Translations under genes and position numbers: made by a program
The notes under the pieces: generated by a model
Seen by the model: only the letters and a program-made list of their open reading frames with translations
Told to the model about the DNA's origin: nothing
Database searches by the model: none
Shown: positions 1 to 8,875 of the stretch, one piece after another
Layout: each line of letters opens with the position of its first letter
Numbering within the stretch: position 1 is the first letter of the stretch
Source of the DNA: Collinsella tanakaei
Lineage (GTDB): Bacteria; Actinomycetota; Coriobacteriia; Coriobacteriales; Coriobacteriaceae
Length of the DNA stretch: 64,000 nucleotides
Assembly (NCBI RefSeq): GCF_016902615.1
Contig: NZ_JACJMB010000010.1
Location: forward strand, 1 to 64,000
Direction of reading: 5' to 3'

Positions 1-536
1 ACCTTGGCCGCCGCGAGGGTGTAGGGCGAGATGGGGCAGGTGCCCGGCGCCGCATCGCGCTGGGGAGGCGTCACCATGATGACGCGCTCCACACCGGCGA
101 CCTTCGCGGGGATGGCGTTCATGAGGACCGTCGAGGGGTACTGCGCGCGCCCGCCCGGCACGTAGATGCCGGCCGCAGCGACCGGCGTCACCTTCACGCC
201 GAGCATGGTGCCGTCCGCGCGCGTGGTGAACCACGACTGCTCGACCTCGCGCTCGTGGAAGTCGCGGATCTGCGCCGCGGCCTTCTCGAGTGCCGCCGTG
301 AAGGTGGGGTCGAGCCCCTCGAGCGCCGCGTCGATCTGCTCCTGCGGCAGGCGGAAGCTCGTCAGCTCCACGCCGTCGAACTCTCGGCTGTAGCGACGCA
401 ACGCCTCGTCGCCCTCGGCGCGCACGGTATCGATGATCTGCTGCGCGGCGCGCGTGATGTCCGCCGGCAACACGCCCTCGCGGGTGAGCATGGCGGGTTT
501 GAGCTTCTCGCCGGGTGCAAGCTCGATGGTCCTCAT
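1..536 (-). CDS. hisD: Histidinol dehydrogenase HisD, N-terminal part
   Basis: HisD carries out the last two steps of histidine biosynthesis, oxidising L-histidinol to L-histidine with two NAD+ and a Zn2+ ion in the cytoplasm. The first 178 residues are present and the gene runs off the left edge. The translation starts MRTIELAPGEKLKPAML and contains the family stretch GIYVPGGRAQYPSTVLMN near residue 125-142, followed by VAGVERVIMVTPP. ATG 536 is preceded by GAAGGAG about 11 bases upstream, a rather long spacing. It follows the hisZG fusion on the same strand after about 200 bases, so the two are probably one histidine cluster that continues beyond the window. Confidence 0.93.
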   Translation of the reverse strand, partial: MRTIELAPGEKLKPAMLTREGVLPADITRAAQQIIDTVRAEGDEALRRYSREFDGVELTSFRLPQEQIDAALEGLDPTFTAALEKAAAQIRDFHEREVEQSWFTTRADGTMLGVKVTPVAAAGIYVPGGRAQYPSTVLMNAIPAKVAGVERVIMVTPPQRDAAPGTCPISPYTLAAAK

Positions 537-582
537 ATCGCAATCGTCTCCTTCGCTGGACGCGCGTCCTGCTGAGCGCGAA

Positions 583-612
583 CGGGCGCATGGTGATGCC
601 ACCATGCGCCCG
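583..612. other. Hairpin in the hisZG-hisD gap
   Basis: Arms CGGGCGCATGGT (583-594) and ACCATGCGCCCG (601-612) are perfectly complementary with a 6-base loop. A T-rich run (ATTTTTCT) follows only on the plus strand, while the genes here read on the minus strand. In the minus transcript it is a stem in the hisD leader with no U-tract, so it is not an ordinary terminator for these genes. It may influence hisD leader structure or stop antisense transcription. Confidence 0.5.
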
Positions 613-628
613 ATTTTTCTCGTAGGGT

Positions 629-650
629 CAACTTTATCACGATAAAGTTG
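629..650. promoter_or_regulatory. 22-bp palindrome upstream of hisD, candidate operator
   Basis: CAACTTTATC and GATAAAGTTG form a perfect 10-bp inverted repeat around a 2-base centre. It lies about 95 bases upstream of hisD and 90 bases downstream of the hisZG stop. The size and symmetry suit a dimeric repressor site. No regulator for it is visible nearby. Confidence 0.4.
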
Positions 651-740
651 CACGCGCACGGCGGAGCGCCCGCGTTACCGCGCGGCAACAATGTCCGTTT
701 TCCCGTTTTCGGCGAGACCCGCCGGCACCACGCCCCGTCG

Positions 741-2396
741 TCAGCCGGCCACCGCGGCAAGGCGCTCGGCCAGCCGGCGCACGCGCGCGTCGAGGCGGGC
801 GCGGCCGGGGTTCGCGAAGAAGCGGGCCGTGCACTCCATGACCTCACCGGTGATGACGAGGTCGTTCTCGCGCAGCGTCGTGCCGGTCGCCGTGATGTCC
901 ACGATGCGGTCCGACAGCCCCACGATGGGCCCGAGCTCGATGTTTCCGTGCAGCGACACGATGTCCGCGTTCACGCCGCGGCTCTCGTACCAGGCGCTCG
1001 CGATGCGCGGGTATTTCGTCGCCACGCGCAGGCTCCCGCGCCGCGCGTAGGCGCGCTCCGCCTCGCCGGCGCGCCAGGCGGGCTCGGCTTCGATGAAGCG
1101 GCAGGCACCGAACTGCAGGTCGACCAGCTGCAGCACGTTGAGGTCCGCCTCGATGAGCGAGTCGCGGCCGCAGATGCCGCAGTCCGCGCCGCCGAGTGCC
1201 ACGAACGCCGGCGCATCGGTCGGCCGCACGATGATGTACTCCACGTCGCCGATCGCGTCTGCCCCCTCATGCGTGTCGCGCGCGCGGAAGATGAGGTGCC
1301 GGCCCGGGTCGCGCAAGCAGGCCACATCGAGCCCCGCCGCCTCGAGCACGCGCAGGGCGTCGGCGTTGAGCGAGCCCTTCGGCACCGCGATGCGCAAGGA
1401 CGCTGCCTCGGGCACCTCATCCGTCGAGCGCGCGGCCTCCAGGCGCTCCAGCGAAAACGCCAGGCCCGCCGCCGGCACGTGCGGAGCCGCCGCGAGCACG
1501 CCGTCGAACACGGCGTCGTAGCGGCCGCCCGACCCGACGGCATCCGGGATGCCCGCCGCGTACACCTTGAACACGAGACCCGTGTAGTAGTCGAAGGAAT
1601 TCATGAGCGAGAAGTCAAACGACAGGCGCTCGCGCGCCTCGGGAGCGCGTTCGGCGAGTGCGCCGTACAGTGCGCGCAGGTCCGCCGTGGCACCCGCGCC
1701 CGCGCCGATTCCCTCGAGCAGCTCGTCCACCCGATCGAGCACCTCGACGCCGCCGCTTAAGCGCGGCAGCTCGGTCAACGCGCGGCGGACGGGCGCGTCC
1801 TCGGCGCTCGCCGCGACGACATCGTCCAGGTCGACGAAGTCGTTCGCGTGCACGAGCGCGACGACCCGGTCCGCCAGCTCGCGTGAGCTGCAGCGCGCGA
1901 GCACCTCCTTGAAGGGACGGACGCTGCCGCACACGATGTGCCAAGCGGGCAGCTCGAGCGCGCGGACGGCCTCGATGGCAAGCGACACGACCTCGGCGTC
2001 GCCCGTCGCTCCCCCCTCCCCGATCAGCTCGAAGCCGAGCTGCGTGAACTGGCGCGTAAGCCCGCTGTTGCGCGACGCCGCGCGCACCACCGGCGCCTCG
2101 TAGCGCAGGCGCAGGGGCAGATCGTGCGCATCCATGCGGCTCGACACGAGGCGGACAATCGGCAGCGTGTTATCCGGGCGCACCACGAGGAAGCGGCCGT
2201 CCTCGTCGAACAGCTTGAACGGCGTGTCCGCCAGATGGCCGCCCGCGTCGAGCGCCGCCTTGTCCTCCAAGATGGGCGTCTCCACCGGCAGGTACCCGTG
2301 CCCCTTCAGGCACGCCTTGACCGTCAGCGCGATATCCTCGCGCGCCTGCGCCTCCTCCGGCAGAATGTCCCGAAAACCCCACGGAGTTGCCGTCAT
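741..2396 (-). CDS. hisZG: Fused ATP phosphoribosyltransferase: HisZ regulatory + short HisG catalytic domain
   Basis: ATP phosphoribosyltransferase joins ATP and PRPP to commit carbon to histidine. Bacteria with the short HisG need the separate HisZ protein, an aminoacyl-tRNA-synthetase-like regulatory subunit. Here both are in one 551-aa chain. Residues 1 to about 325 are HisZ (MTATPWGFRDILPEEA, RLRYEAPVVRAASRNSG, DYYTGLVFKVY, GSGGRYD). Residues about 333-551 are HisG (LRIAVPKGSLNADAL, GGADCGICGRDSLIE, then the PRPP-binding segment IVDITATGTTLREN at about 498-511). No stop or reinitiation site separates them. A GTG at 2408 is also in frame, but ATG 2396 is preferred because AGGGGTGG lies about 8 bases upstream of it. 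The chain is close to the sum of the two usual lengths, so nothing seems lost. Confidence 0.93.
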   Translation of the reverse strand: MTATPWGFRDILPEEAQAREDIALTVKACLKGHGYLPVETPILEDKAALDAGGHLADTPFKLFDEDGRFLVVRPDNTLPIVRLVSSRMDAHDLPLRLRYEAPVVRAASRNSGLTRQFTQLGFELIGEGGATGDAEVVSLAIEAVRALELPAWHIVCGSVRPFKEVLARCSSRELADRVVALVHANDFVDLDDVVAASAEDAPVRRALTELPRLSGGVEVLDRVDELLEGIGAGAGATADLRALYGALAERAPEARERLSFDFSLMNSFDYYTGLVFKVYAAGIPDAVGSGGRYDAVFDGVLAAAPHVPAAGLAFSLERLEAARSTDEVPEAASLRIAVPKGSLNADALRVLEAAGLDVACLRDPGRHLIFRARDTHEGADAIGDVEYIIVRPTDAPAFVALGGADCGICGRDSLIEADLNVLQLVDLQFGACRFIEAEPAWRAGEAERAYARRGSLRVATKYPRIASAWYESRGVNADIVSLHGNIELGPIVGLSDRIVDITATGTTLRENDLVITGEVMECTARFFANPGRARLDARVRRLAERLAAVAG

Positions 2397-2557
2397 CGAT
2401 GGCACCACCCCTCGATCGCATAACGTATCCAGACAAAACCGCCGGCACGCGGCCGGCGCTCATGAAGTGTTTCCTCGGCTACTTTAGCATACCGAAGTGC
2501 CCGTTGCCCCTCTATGCGATCTCATTACCAAACGATGACACCGCCACCGCACAGCAA

Positions 2558-2588
2558 AGGGCGCCCCGGAGCAGGTCCGGGGCGCCCT
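2558..2588 (-). terminator. Terminator hairpin after xfp
   Basis: AGGGCGCCCCGGA (2558-2570) pairs with TCCGGGGCGCCCT (2576-2588) over 13 bp with a 5-base loop. On the minus strand it is followed by only TTTG, so the tail is weak. It sits 25 bases after the xfp stop. Confidence 0.65.
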
Positions 2589-2612
2589 TGGTGTACATCG
2601 TGTGAGCTGTCG

Positions 2613-5120
2613 TTACTCGTTGTCGCCGGCGGTCATCTGGGTCGCGGAGAGCTCACCCTCGGTCGCAGCAGCGGCGTCGGGCCAGACCCAGTTGGTGAAG
2701 TCGGGGTGATCGAAGCCCTCGTCCACGGCGAAGCGGAACGCCTCCTCGCGGAAGTCCTCCCAAGCCTGGATCTGATCGGCGTACTTGTCGGCGTCGACCA
2801 GACGCAGCGCATCGGCACCGAGCGCCCAGCGGTCCATGTTGTTCAGGCGCAGCATGTCGAACGGCGTGGTCGTGGAGCCCTTCTCCTCGTAGCCGTGCAC
2901 GCGGAAGGACTTGACGCCCGGGCGATCCCACAGGATGCGGTGGATGGTGCCCTCGTAGGCGTGGAAGCAGAAGAGCACCGGCTTGTTCTCGTCGCCGAAG
3001 AACTCGACGAAGCGCTCGTCGGAGATGGCCTGGTCGTTGTCGGCGAGGCACTGGATCTTCAGCAGGTCGACGACGTTCACGAACCACACCTTGATGCCGA
3101 GCTTCTTCAGCAGGTCGGTGGCGGCGAGCGCCTCCATGGTCGGCACGTCGCCGCAGGAGGCGATCACGAGGTCGGCGTCCTCGAGGCTGTCAGCGGTGCA
3201 GGCCCAATCCCACACGGCCAGACCCTCCTCGAGCTCGGCCTTCGCCTCGTCGACGGTCACGAACGTCGGGGCGGGCTGCTTGCCGCAGAAGATGGCGTTC
3301 ACGCAATTCGTGGACTGGTAGCAGCGCTCGGCCACGGCGAGGGCCATGTTGGCGTCGCACGGATAGTAGGCGTTCACGATGTGCGTGTCGTTGGCCTTGT
3401 TGAGCAGAAGGTCGATGAAGCCGGGGTCCTGGTGCGAGAAGCCGTTGTGGTCCTGGCGCCACACGTGGCTCGTAAGCAGGATGTTCAGACCGGAGATGGG
3501 CTTGCGCCACGGGATCTCGCGCACCGTGGCCTCGAGCCACTTGCAGTGCTGGTTGACCATGGAGTCGACCACGTGCACGAAGCTCTCGTAGGAGCTCCAC
3601 ACGCCGTGGCGGCCGGTCAGCAGGTAGGCCTCGAGGAAGCCCTCGCACTGGTGCTCGGACAGCTGCTCGATGACCTTGCCGGACGTGGCCAGCAGCTCAT
3701 CGTTGTCGGCGTCGGCGTGGTAGCCGGCCTCCCACTGCTTCTTGGTCACCTTGTAGGCGTCCTGCAGGCGGTTCGACGCGGTCTCGTCGGGGCCGAAGAT
3801 GCGGAAGTCGTCGTTCGCGGCGAGCACGTCGGCGGTGTAGGCGCCGAAGACGCGCGCGGCCTCGGTAGAGCCCCAGCCGTGGCCCTTCTCGGCGACCGGC
3901 ACCTCATGGGCGTGAATGTCGGGCAGCACGAGGTCCTGACGGATGACGCCGCCGTTGGCGTTGGGGTTGGCGCCGATGCGCAGGTCGCCCTTGGGCATGA
4001 AGTCGGTCACCTCGGGACGGATCTGGCCCTCCGGGGTGAACAGCTCCTCGGGCATGTAGGAGCGCAGCCAGGCGCGCAGGACGCGGAAGTGCTCGTGGGT
4101 GTCGTTGGCGCTCGCCAGCGGCACCTGGTGGGCACGCCAGGAGTCCTCGGTCTTCTTGCCGTCAATGTGCTTGGGGCACGTCCAGCCCTTGGGCGTGCGG
4201 AAGATGATCATCGGGTAGATCGGGCGGGTCTCCACGCCAGTCTCGGCGCACGCCTTGATGTCGCAGATCTCGTTGAAGACCTCCTCGAGCAGGTTCGCGA
4301 AGCGCGCATGGATGGACATGTGCGGCTCGTTGTCGAAGCCGGCCATGAAGAAGTGCGGCTTGTAGCCCATGCCCTCGAAGAACTTGGTGAGCTCCTCGTC
4401 GGAGATGCGGGCGAGGATGGTCGGGTTGGCGATCTTGTAGCCGTTGAGGTGCAGGATCGGCAGCACGATGCCGTCGGTGCGCGGATTCACGAGCTTGTTG
4501 GACTGCCAGGAGGTGGCGAGCGCCGCGGTCTCGGCCTCACCGTCGCCCACCACGGCCACGGCCAGAAGGCTCGGGTTGTCCATCACGGCGCCGTAGGCAT
4601 GAGACAGCGTGTAGCCGAGCTCGCCGCCCTCGTGGATGGAGCCGGGGGTCTCGGGGGCGAAGTGGCTGGGGATGCCGCCGGGGTAGGAGAACTGGCGGAA
4701 GAACTTCTGCAGACCGGCCTCGTCATCGGTGATGTCGGGACGGATCTCGCGGTAGGTGCCGTCGAGCAGGGACTGCGCGGTGCCGGCCGGGCCGCCGTGA
4801 CCGGGGCCCATGAGGAACACGGTGTTCTGCTGGTGATCGGCGATGAGGCGGTTCACATGGCCGAACAGGAAGTTGATGCCCGGCGTGGTGCCCCAGTGAC
4901 CGACGAGACGGTGCTTGACGTCCTTGCGGCCGAAGTCGCGGACCTCACCCGTCTTCTCGTCAACCCAATCCTTCTTCATGAGGGGATTGGAACGCAGGTA
5001 GATCTGACCGACCGAGAGGTAGTTGGCGCAGCGCCAGTACTTCTCGACACCGGAAAGGGACTCAGTGCTCACCGAGCCGTTGAGCTTCTTCCACGGTGTT
5101 CCGATCACAGGGTTGGACAT
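2613..5120 (-). CDS. xfp: Phosphoketolase (xylulose-5-P/fructose-6-P)
   Basis: This thiamine-diphosphate enzyme cleaves xylulose 5-phosphate, and often fructose 6-phosphate, with inorganic phosphate to acetyl phosphate. It feeds acetate formation and ATP production in sugar fermentation. The product is 835 aa, at the upper end of the family's usual 790-825. Visible markers are [15 protein letters not shown] (74-88), GPGHGGPA (105-112), the family signature HEGGELGY (163-170) and the ThDP motif GDGEAETA (192-199) ending at an Asn about 34 residues on. An upstream ATG at 5261 is in frame, but ATG 5120 is chosen because GGAGGAGC lies 4 bases before it and the extra 47 residues do not resemble the family. 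It is monocistronic, with its own promoter region and hairpin terminator, and is probably controlled by the LacI protein encoded just upstream. Confidence 0.96.
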   Translation of the reverse strand: MSNPVIGTPWKKLNGSVSTESLSGVEKYWRCANYLSVGQIYLRSNPLMKKDWVDEKTGEVRDFGRKDVKHRLVGHWGTTPGINFLFGHVNRLIADHQQNTVFLMGPGHGGPAGTAQSLLDGTYREIRPDITDDEAGLQKFFRQFSYPGGIPSHFAPETPGSIHEGGELGYTLSHAYGAVMDNPSLLAVAVVGDGEAETAALATSWQSNKLVNPRTDGIVLPILHLNGYKIANPTILARISDEELTKFFEGMGYKPHFFMAGFDNEPHMSIHARFANLLEEVFNEICDIKACAETGVETRPIYPMIIFRTPKGWTCPKHIDGKKTEDSWRAHQVPLASANDTHEHFRVLRAWLRSYMPEELFTPEGQIRPEVTDFMPKGDLRIGANPNANGGVIRQDLVLPDIHAHEVPVAEKGHGWGSTEAARVFGAYTADVLAANDDFRIFGPDETASNRLQDAYKVTKKQWEAGYHADADNDELLATSGKVIEQLSEHQCEGFLEAYLLTGRHGVWSSYESFVHVVDSMVNQHCKWLEATVREIPWRKPISGLNILLTSHVWRQDHNGFSHQDPGFIDLLLNKANDTHIVNAYYPCDANMALAVAERCYQSTNCVNAIFCGKQPAPTFVTVDEAKAELEEGLAVWDWACTADSLEDADLVIASCGDVPTMEALAATDLLKKLGIKVWFVNVVDLLKIQCLADNDQAISDERFVEFFGDENKPVLFCFHAYEGTIHRILWDRPGVKSFRVHGYEEKGSTTTPFDMLRLNNMDRWALGADALRLVDADKYADQIQAWEDFREEAFRFAVDEGFDHPDFTNWVWPDAAAATEGELSATQMTAGDNE

Positions 5121-5308
5121 GTGCTCCTCCTTTTCCATCACGCCGGACGGGCGCGCCCGGCGGTTACGGTTATGCAACCTGATGAGGACGTGGGCAGGAC
5201 GGGCGGAATCGGTTGGCGCACGCAGGCAGGGGTTCCGCATGCGCCCGCCTTCAAGCCGCAAGGGGCTCTCGGGCCGGCCGGATTCCGCTCATCCAGCACG
5301 TCAAGCAC

Positions 5309-5337
5309 AGTATAAGTGGTAAAACGTTTTATCACCA
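5309..5337 (-). promoter_or_regulatory. Presumed xfp promoter with LacI-type operator
   Basis: GTGGTAAAACGTTTTATCAC (5316-5335) is a near-perfect palindrome around a central CG with one mismatched pair, the usual shape of a LacI/GalR-family site. On the minus strand, TATACT (5314-5309) can serve as the -10 and TGGTGA (5337-5332) as a poor -35, 17 bp apart. The operator then fills the spacer, which would block RNA polymerase. It lies about 190 bases upstream of xfp and 375 bases past the lacI stop. The operator shape is seen; the promoter assignment is inferred. Confidence 0.6.
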
Positions 5338-5675
5338 CGAAGTTTTCTCGTTTTATTCCGTAAGGGTTGTATCAGCTGAGCGTAAGACCGCACAGGTCAC
5401 ACCACCTATTCGCTCGCCGTGGCGCCCCGTTCGCCGCCCTCATGCGCCAGAGGTGCAAACGGGGGTGTTTATCAGGTGTTTTGCCAGTCTGCCGTCGTGC
5501 ATCACGCTTGTCTGTTCCCACTAAAACACAAGGTAGATGCTTTGTTTTGAACCCCATTCTGCACGAGCCACAAGCCGCTCGCGAGCATCGCAATTCCTTC
5601 ACACTCGCTACCGTTTAGCGACTGTTTACTACCGTTCAGCTTAAATCTGCCAAAACGGACAGACAGCATACAACT
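5338..5675. other. Intergenic stretch with no gene seen
   Basis: This is the part of the 592-base gap between xfp and the lacI-type gene that lies beyond the operator. Open frames here lack ribosome sites and family features. No repeat or RNA gene was recognised. Confidence 0.5.
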
Positions 5676-5709
5676 GCGCTGCCGGCAGGCGGCATGCCGC
5701 AGGCAGCGC
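5676..5709 (-). terminator. Hairpin after the LacI-type gene
   Basis: GCGCTGCC (5676-5683) pairs with GGCAGCGC (5702-5709), with a further small stem inside. It begins 4 bases after the regulator stop. The minus-strand tail is not U-rich, so termination is likely but not certain. Confidence 0.45.
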
Positions 5710-5712
5710 CCG

Positions 5713-6726
5713 TTAACGCGCCGCCACGCTCTCCTTGATGACCAGATGGGGTTTGAGCACGCGCTCGACCGGGTCCGAGGCGGGGTTATCCAGACGGCGC
5801 ATCATGAGGCCCGCCGCATGGTGCGACAGCTCGCCGACGTTCTGCTCGATGGAGGTCAGCGCGGGCTCGAACAGGGCATCGGCCGCGCTGTTGTCGTAGC
5901 TCACGAGCGAATAGTCGCGCGGGATGCGCTTGCCCGCCTCGTGCACGCGCTTGAGCAGGCCGAGCGCGATGTTGTCAGAGGAGGCGAAAATCGCCGTCGC
6001 GTCGCTCGCGAGCACGCCGCGCGCCGCCTCGTAGGCGCTCGAGATGTAGTACTCGGTCTCGAACACGAGCGACATGTCCGGCTCGAAGCCGGACTCGCGC
6101 AGTGCGCGCAGATAGCCGCTCAGGCGCTTGCGGCCGGTGATGGTCTTCGCCGCGTTCACCATGCAGGCGATCCGGCGGTGCCCCATCTGCAGCAGGTAGC
6201 GCGTCGCCATGTAACCGCCCAGCTCGTGATCGAACAGCACCTTGTCGCACGCAAGCTCGTCGACGACACGGTCGACCATGACATAGGGCACGGGCAGGTT
6301 CACGAGCTCGTCAAAGAGCGCCTGGTTGTCGGGCACCTCGTCGCCCACCACGAGGAACATCCCGTCCACGCCGCGCGTGACCAGCAGGTTCAACAGGTCG
6401 ATATCGTTTTGCGGCAGACCGTCGGAGTTCGTGATGAACAGGGCGTAGCCGGCCGCCCGGCAGCGCTGCTCGAGGTTTTTGGCGAGCGACGAGAAGAAGC
6501 GGCTCTCGATGTTGGGGACGATGAGGCCGAGCGTCTTGGAGCGCTGCGTCACGAGGCTGCGCGCGATCTGGTTGGGGATGTAGTGCTCGCGGGCGGCGAC
6601 CTCCTTGATGCGCCGGCGGTTCTCCTCCGAGATGCGGCACGGGCGGTTGTTCAACACAAGGGAAACGGAGGCGGGCGACAGCCCCACCTCGCGTGCGATC
6701 TGCTTGAGTGTCACCTTGTTGGCCAC
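5713..6726 (-). CDS. LacI/GalR-family transcriptional regulator
   Basis: A 337-aa DNA-binding repressor of normal family length. The N-terminus holds the LacI helix-turn-helix and hinge: VTLKQIAREVGLSPASVSLVLN followed by RISEENRRRIKEVAAREHYIPNQIARSL. A periplasmic-binding-like effector domain follows from about residue 60 (TLGLIVPNIESRFFSSLAKNLE, IFASSDNIALGLLKRVHEAG, SLVSYDNS). GTG 6726 is chosen because AAGGAG lies 9 bases upstream and the protein then starts right at the HTH; an ATG at 6771 would add 15 untypical residues. The palindrome in the xfp promoter region makes xfp the probable target, with a sugar or sugar phosphate as the likely effector. The effector cannot be read from sequence. 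Confidence 0.93.
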   Translation of the reverse strand: MANKVTLKQIAREVGLSPASVSLVLNNRPCRISEENRRRIKEVAAREHYIPNQIARSLVTQRSKTLGLIVPNIESRFFSSLAKNLEQRCRAAGYALFITNSDGLPQNDIDLLNLLVTRGVDGMFLVVGDEVPDNQALFDELVNLPVPYVMVDRVVDELACDKVLFDHELGGYMATRYLLQMGHRRIACMVNAAKTITGRKRLSGYLRALRESGFEPDMSLVFETEYYISSAYEAARGVLASDATAIFASSDNIALGLLKRVHEAGKRIPRDYSLVSYDNSAADALFEPALTSIEQNVGELSHHAAGLMMRRLDNPASDPVERVLKPHLVIKESVAAR

Positions 6727-6801
6727 GCTGTTGCGCTCCTTCGCATCACCGCGGGTACATCGACCATGCATCCATATTCTTATCGTGGTTCATACGCCGC
6801 T

Positions 6802-6837
6802 GATATATACAGCATTGTGTTCCCTATAATAACCAGC
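6802..6837 (+). promoter_or_regulatory. Promoter of the Gx transporter, possibly leaderless
   Basis: A perfect TATAAT (6825-6830) lies only 7 bases before ATG 6838, so transcription would start at or next to the start codon. No Shine-Dalgarno sequence precedes the ATG. The expected -35 position (6802-6807, GATATA) matches poorly. The same 111-base gap must also hold the promoter of the divergent LacI-type gene. Confidence 0.5.
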
Positions 6838-7377
6838 ATGATGAATCAGCGCGACAGAAACCTACGAACCCCTATATCGCCCGGACAGCGCGTCGCGCGC
6901 TACGGGCTGCTGACCGCGCTCGCGCTCGTCGCCGGCTACCTGGAGATGCTCATCCCGCTTCCCGTCGGCATCCCGGGCGTGAAGCTCGGGCTCGGCAACG
7001 CGGTCGTGCTGTTCGCGCTCGCGCGCATGGGCGCGCGGCCCGCGTTCTACCTTATGCTCGCCAAGGTCCTGTGCTCGGCGCTTCTGTTCTCGAACCCCCA
7101 GGTGCTCATGTTCAGCCTGGCAGGGGGCCTGCTCTCGTGGCTTGTCATGGCGGCGGCCGTCCGCTTCACCCCGCTTTCCGAGGTCGGTGTGTCGGTTTTG
7201 GGCGGCGTGGCCCATAATGCCGGGCAGCTCGCGATCGTGGCGCTCGTGCTCTCGCCCCATACCGCGCTCGCCGCCGCACCCGTGCTCGGTATCTCGGGCG
7301 TGGTCTGCGGCGCGCTCATCGGCCTGGTCCTGCGCGGCGTGCTCGCGGCGATCCCCGAAGGAGACCTTCATGAATAG
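6838..7377 (+). CDS. Gx transporter family membrane protein
   Basis: A 179-aa integral membrane protein of the family often annotated as heptaprenyl diphosphate synthase component I or Gx transporter. After a short basic N-terminus come about five hydrophobic segments, beginning ARYGLLTALALVAGYLEMLI with the typical PLPVGIPGVKLGLGNAVVLFAL. Family members are ECF-S-like and are often encoded beside ApbE flavin transferases and quinone or extracellular electron-transfer genes. The next gene here is apbE, overlapping by 8 bases. ATG 6838 and ATG 6841 are both possible starts. The gene's longer upstream open frame is only the antisense of lacI. The substrate is unknown. Confidence 0.85.
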   Translation: MMNQRDRNLRTPISPGQRVARYGLLTALALVAGYLEMLIPLPVGIPGVKLGLGNAVVLFALARMGARPAFYLMLAKVLCSALLFSNPQVLMFSLAGGLLSWLVMAAAVRFTPLSEVGVSVLGGVAHNAGQLAIVALVLSPHTALAAAPVLGISGVVCGALIGLVLRGVLAAIPEGDLHE

Positions 7378-8452
7378 AACCGGCACAGGCCTGCATATGC
7401 ACGCTCCTGCGACCGTCCTGTCGCGCCGCGGCGCGCTTGCCGCACTTGCCGCGGGCGCCTGCGCCCTTCCGCTTGCGGGCTGCAACGACGCCGGCACGAG
7501 CGTTTCGGCATCCTCCAAAGACGCGCCCGCCAACGGCTCGACCTTCGCGTTCGACACCTACTGCAGCTTCACGGTCTATGGCGACGACGCCGCGCTCGCC
7601 CGCCTCAGCGAGGCGTGCGCGCACTACGACGCCCTCTTCAACGGCTACGACGGGGAAAGCGACATCGCGCGCATCAATGCCGCCGCCGGCGCCCCGGTTG
7701 AGGTCGACCCCGCCTGCGCGGACATCATCGCGCAGGCGCTCGCCTGGTGCGAGCAGGCAGACGGCCTGTTCGACATCACCATCGGCGCCGTGTCCTACCT
7801 CTGGGATTTCGAGGACGGCATCAAGCCCTCAGACGATGAGATCGCCGCCGCCCTCACCCATGTGGACTGGCGCGGCGTGCACGTCGACACGAAGGCGAAT
7901 ACCGTCCAGCTCGACGACCCGGCCGCCAGGCTCGACCTCGGCGGCATCGCCAAGGGGTATGTCGCCGACCGTCTGGTGGAACTGCTGCGCGACGAGACGG
8001 AGGCGAGCGCCGCCATGATCTCGCTCGGCGGCAACATCGCGCTGTTCGGCGAGAAGCCCGACGGCAGCCCCTGGGCCATCGGCGTGCGCGACCCGAACGA
8101 CCCCGGCGGCAGCACGACCGTGGGCACCGTGTATCTGGACCGCGAGGCGTCCGTGGTGACGAGCGGCCTGTACGAGCGGACCTTCGAGCTTGACGGCATC
8201 ACCTACTGGCACATCCTGGACCCGCGCTGTGGCATGCCCGTGGCGACCGACACCGTGAGCGACACGGTGGTGTGCCCCTCCTCCACCACAGCGGACGCGC
8301 TGTCGACCACGCTCTTCGTGGCGGGCAGCGCGCGCGGCAGCGAGATCGCCGACGCTCATGACGACACGGCCGCCTATTTCTTGCTGCAAGACGGCAGCGC
8401 GGCGGAAAGCACCCGCTGGCAAGACCTCACGGACTTCGACGCGAAGGCGTAG
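7370..8452 (+). CDS. apbE: FAD:protein FMN transferase (ApbE), lipoprotein
   Basis: ApbE moves FMN from FAD onto a Thr/Ser of exported electron-transfer proteins outside the membrane. The 360-aa protein has a lipoprotein signal: an SRR-containing start, a hydrophobic run, and lipobox LAGC at about residue 37-40. The mature part shows family features: TFAFDTYCSFTVYG, a DGLFDITIG segment, RLDLGGIAKGYVADR and MISLGGNIALFG. ATG 7370 has GAAGGAG about 6 bases upstream and overlaps the transporter stop, so the two are translationally coupled. No FMN-binding acceptor protein is encoded next to it, so its substrate is elsewhere in the genome. Confidence 0.93.
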   Translation: MNRTGTGLHMHAPATVLSRRGALAALAAGACALPLAGCNDAGTSVSASSKDAPANGSTFAFDTYCSFTVYGDDAALARLSEACAHYDALFNGYDGESDIARINAAAGAPVEVDPACADIIAQALAWCEQADGLFDITIGAVSYLWDFEDGIKPSDDEIAAALTHVDWRGVHVDTKANTVQLDDPAARLDLGGIAKGYVADRLVELLRDETEASAAMISLGGNIALFGEKPDGSPWAIGVRDPNDPGGSTTVGTVYLDREASVVTSGLYERTFELDGITYWHILDPRCGMPVATDTVSDTVVCPSSTTADALSTTLFVAGSARGSEIADAHDDTAAYFLLQDGSAAESTRWQDLTDFDAKA

Positions 8453-8551
8453 AGCGCCCCTGCACGCCAGGCCGTTGCGCGCGATCATGTCCACGCGGGG
8501 TCATAGGATGCTCCTGACACGAACATATGATCGATTGTGCAGGAGGGCATC

Positions 8552-8875
8552 ATGGTTGGATATCCGCGACGCGCATCGCTTGCCGGACGGTGCGGCATCC
8601 CGGTCGAGAGCAATCGCATCTACGTGAGGGTGGACATGGCGACCGAATCGCTCTCGCCCACCGAACGGGGCGAGCACCCGGTGCGCTTGTGGTGGCCGGA
8701 TGGCCGCTCATGGCATATCGAGAGCGTCTACAGCGTGCGGACCTTCGGGCGCGCCATCTTCGGCAACCTATGCGTGAAGTGGACCGTCTGCATTCGCCAT
8801 GAGCCCAAGGTCATCTGGTGGGAGGGCGGTCGCTGGTTCGTGGCGAAGCGCAGCGGCGTGGCCACCCGGCCATAA
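8552..8875 (+). CDS. Small hypothetical protein, beta-rich (107 aa)
   Basis: Not assigned to a family. ATG 8552 follows AGGAGGG by about 5 bases. The sequence alternates basic and aromatic residues: VRLWWPDGRSWHIESVYSV, then CVKWTVCIRH and KVIWWEGGRWFVAKRSG. The pattern of short strands ending in a W-rich hairpin is like several small actinobacterial domains of unknown function (DUF6504-like, uncertain). No signal peptide or membrane segment is seen. It stands alone between apbE and the protease gene. Confidence 0.7.
   Translation: MVGYPRRASLAGRCGIPVESNRIYVRVDMATESLSPTERGEHPVRLWWPDGRSWHIESVYSVRTFGRAIFGNLCVKWTVCIRHEPKVIWWEGGRWFVAKRSGVATRP

Noticed and set aside
583-612. His attenuator or T-box upstream of hisD
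   Set aside because: No His-codon leader peptide and no T-box sequence was found; only a hairpin and a palindrome are supported.
2514-5315. A 933-codon open frame on the plus strand opposite xfp
   Set aside because: It is the antisense shadow of a GC-rich gene. It has no ribosome site, and its translation is rich in V/L/G/H with no family features.
5372-5602. A 76-codon minus-strand frame between xfp and the LacI-type gene
   Set aside because: No ribosome site and no protein-like pattern; treated as intergenic.
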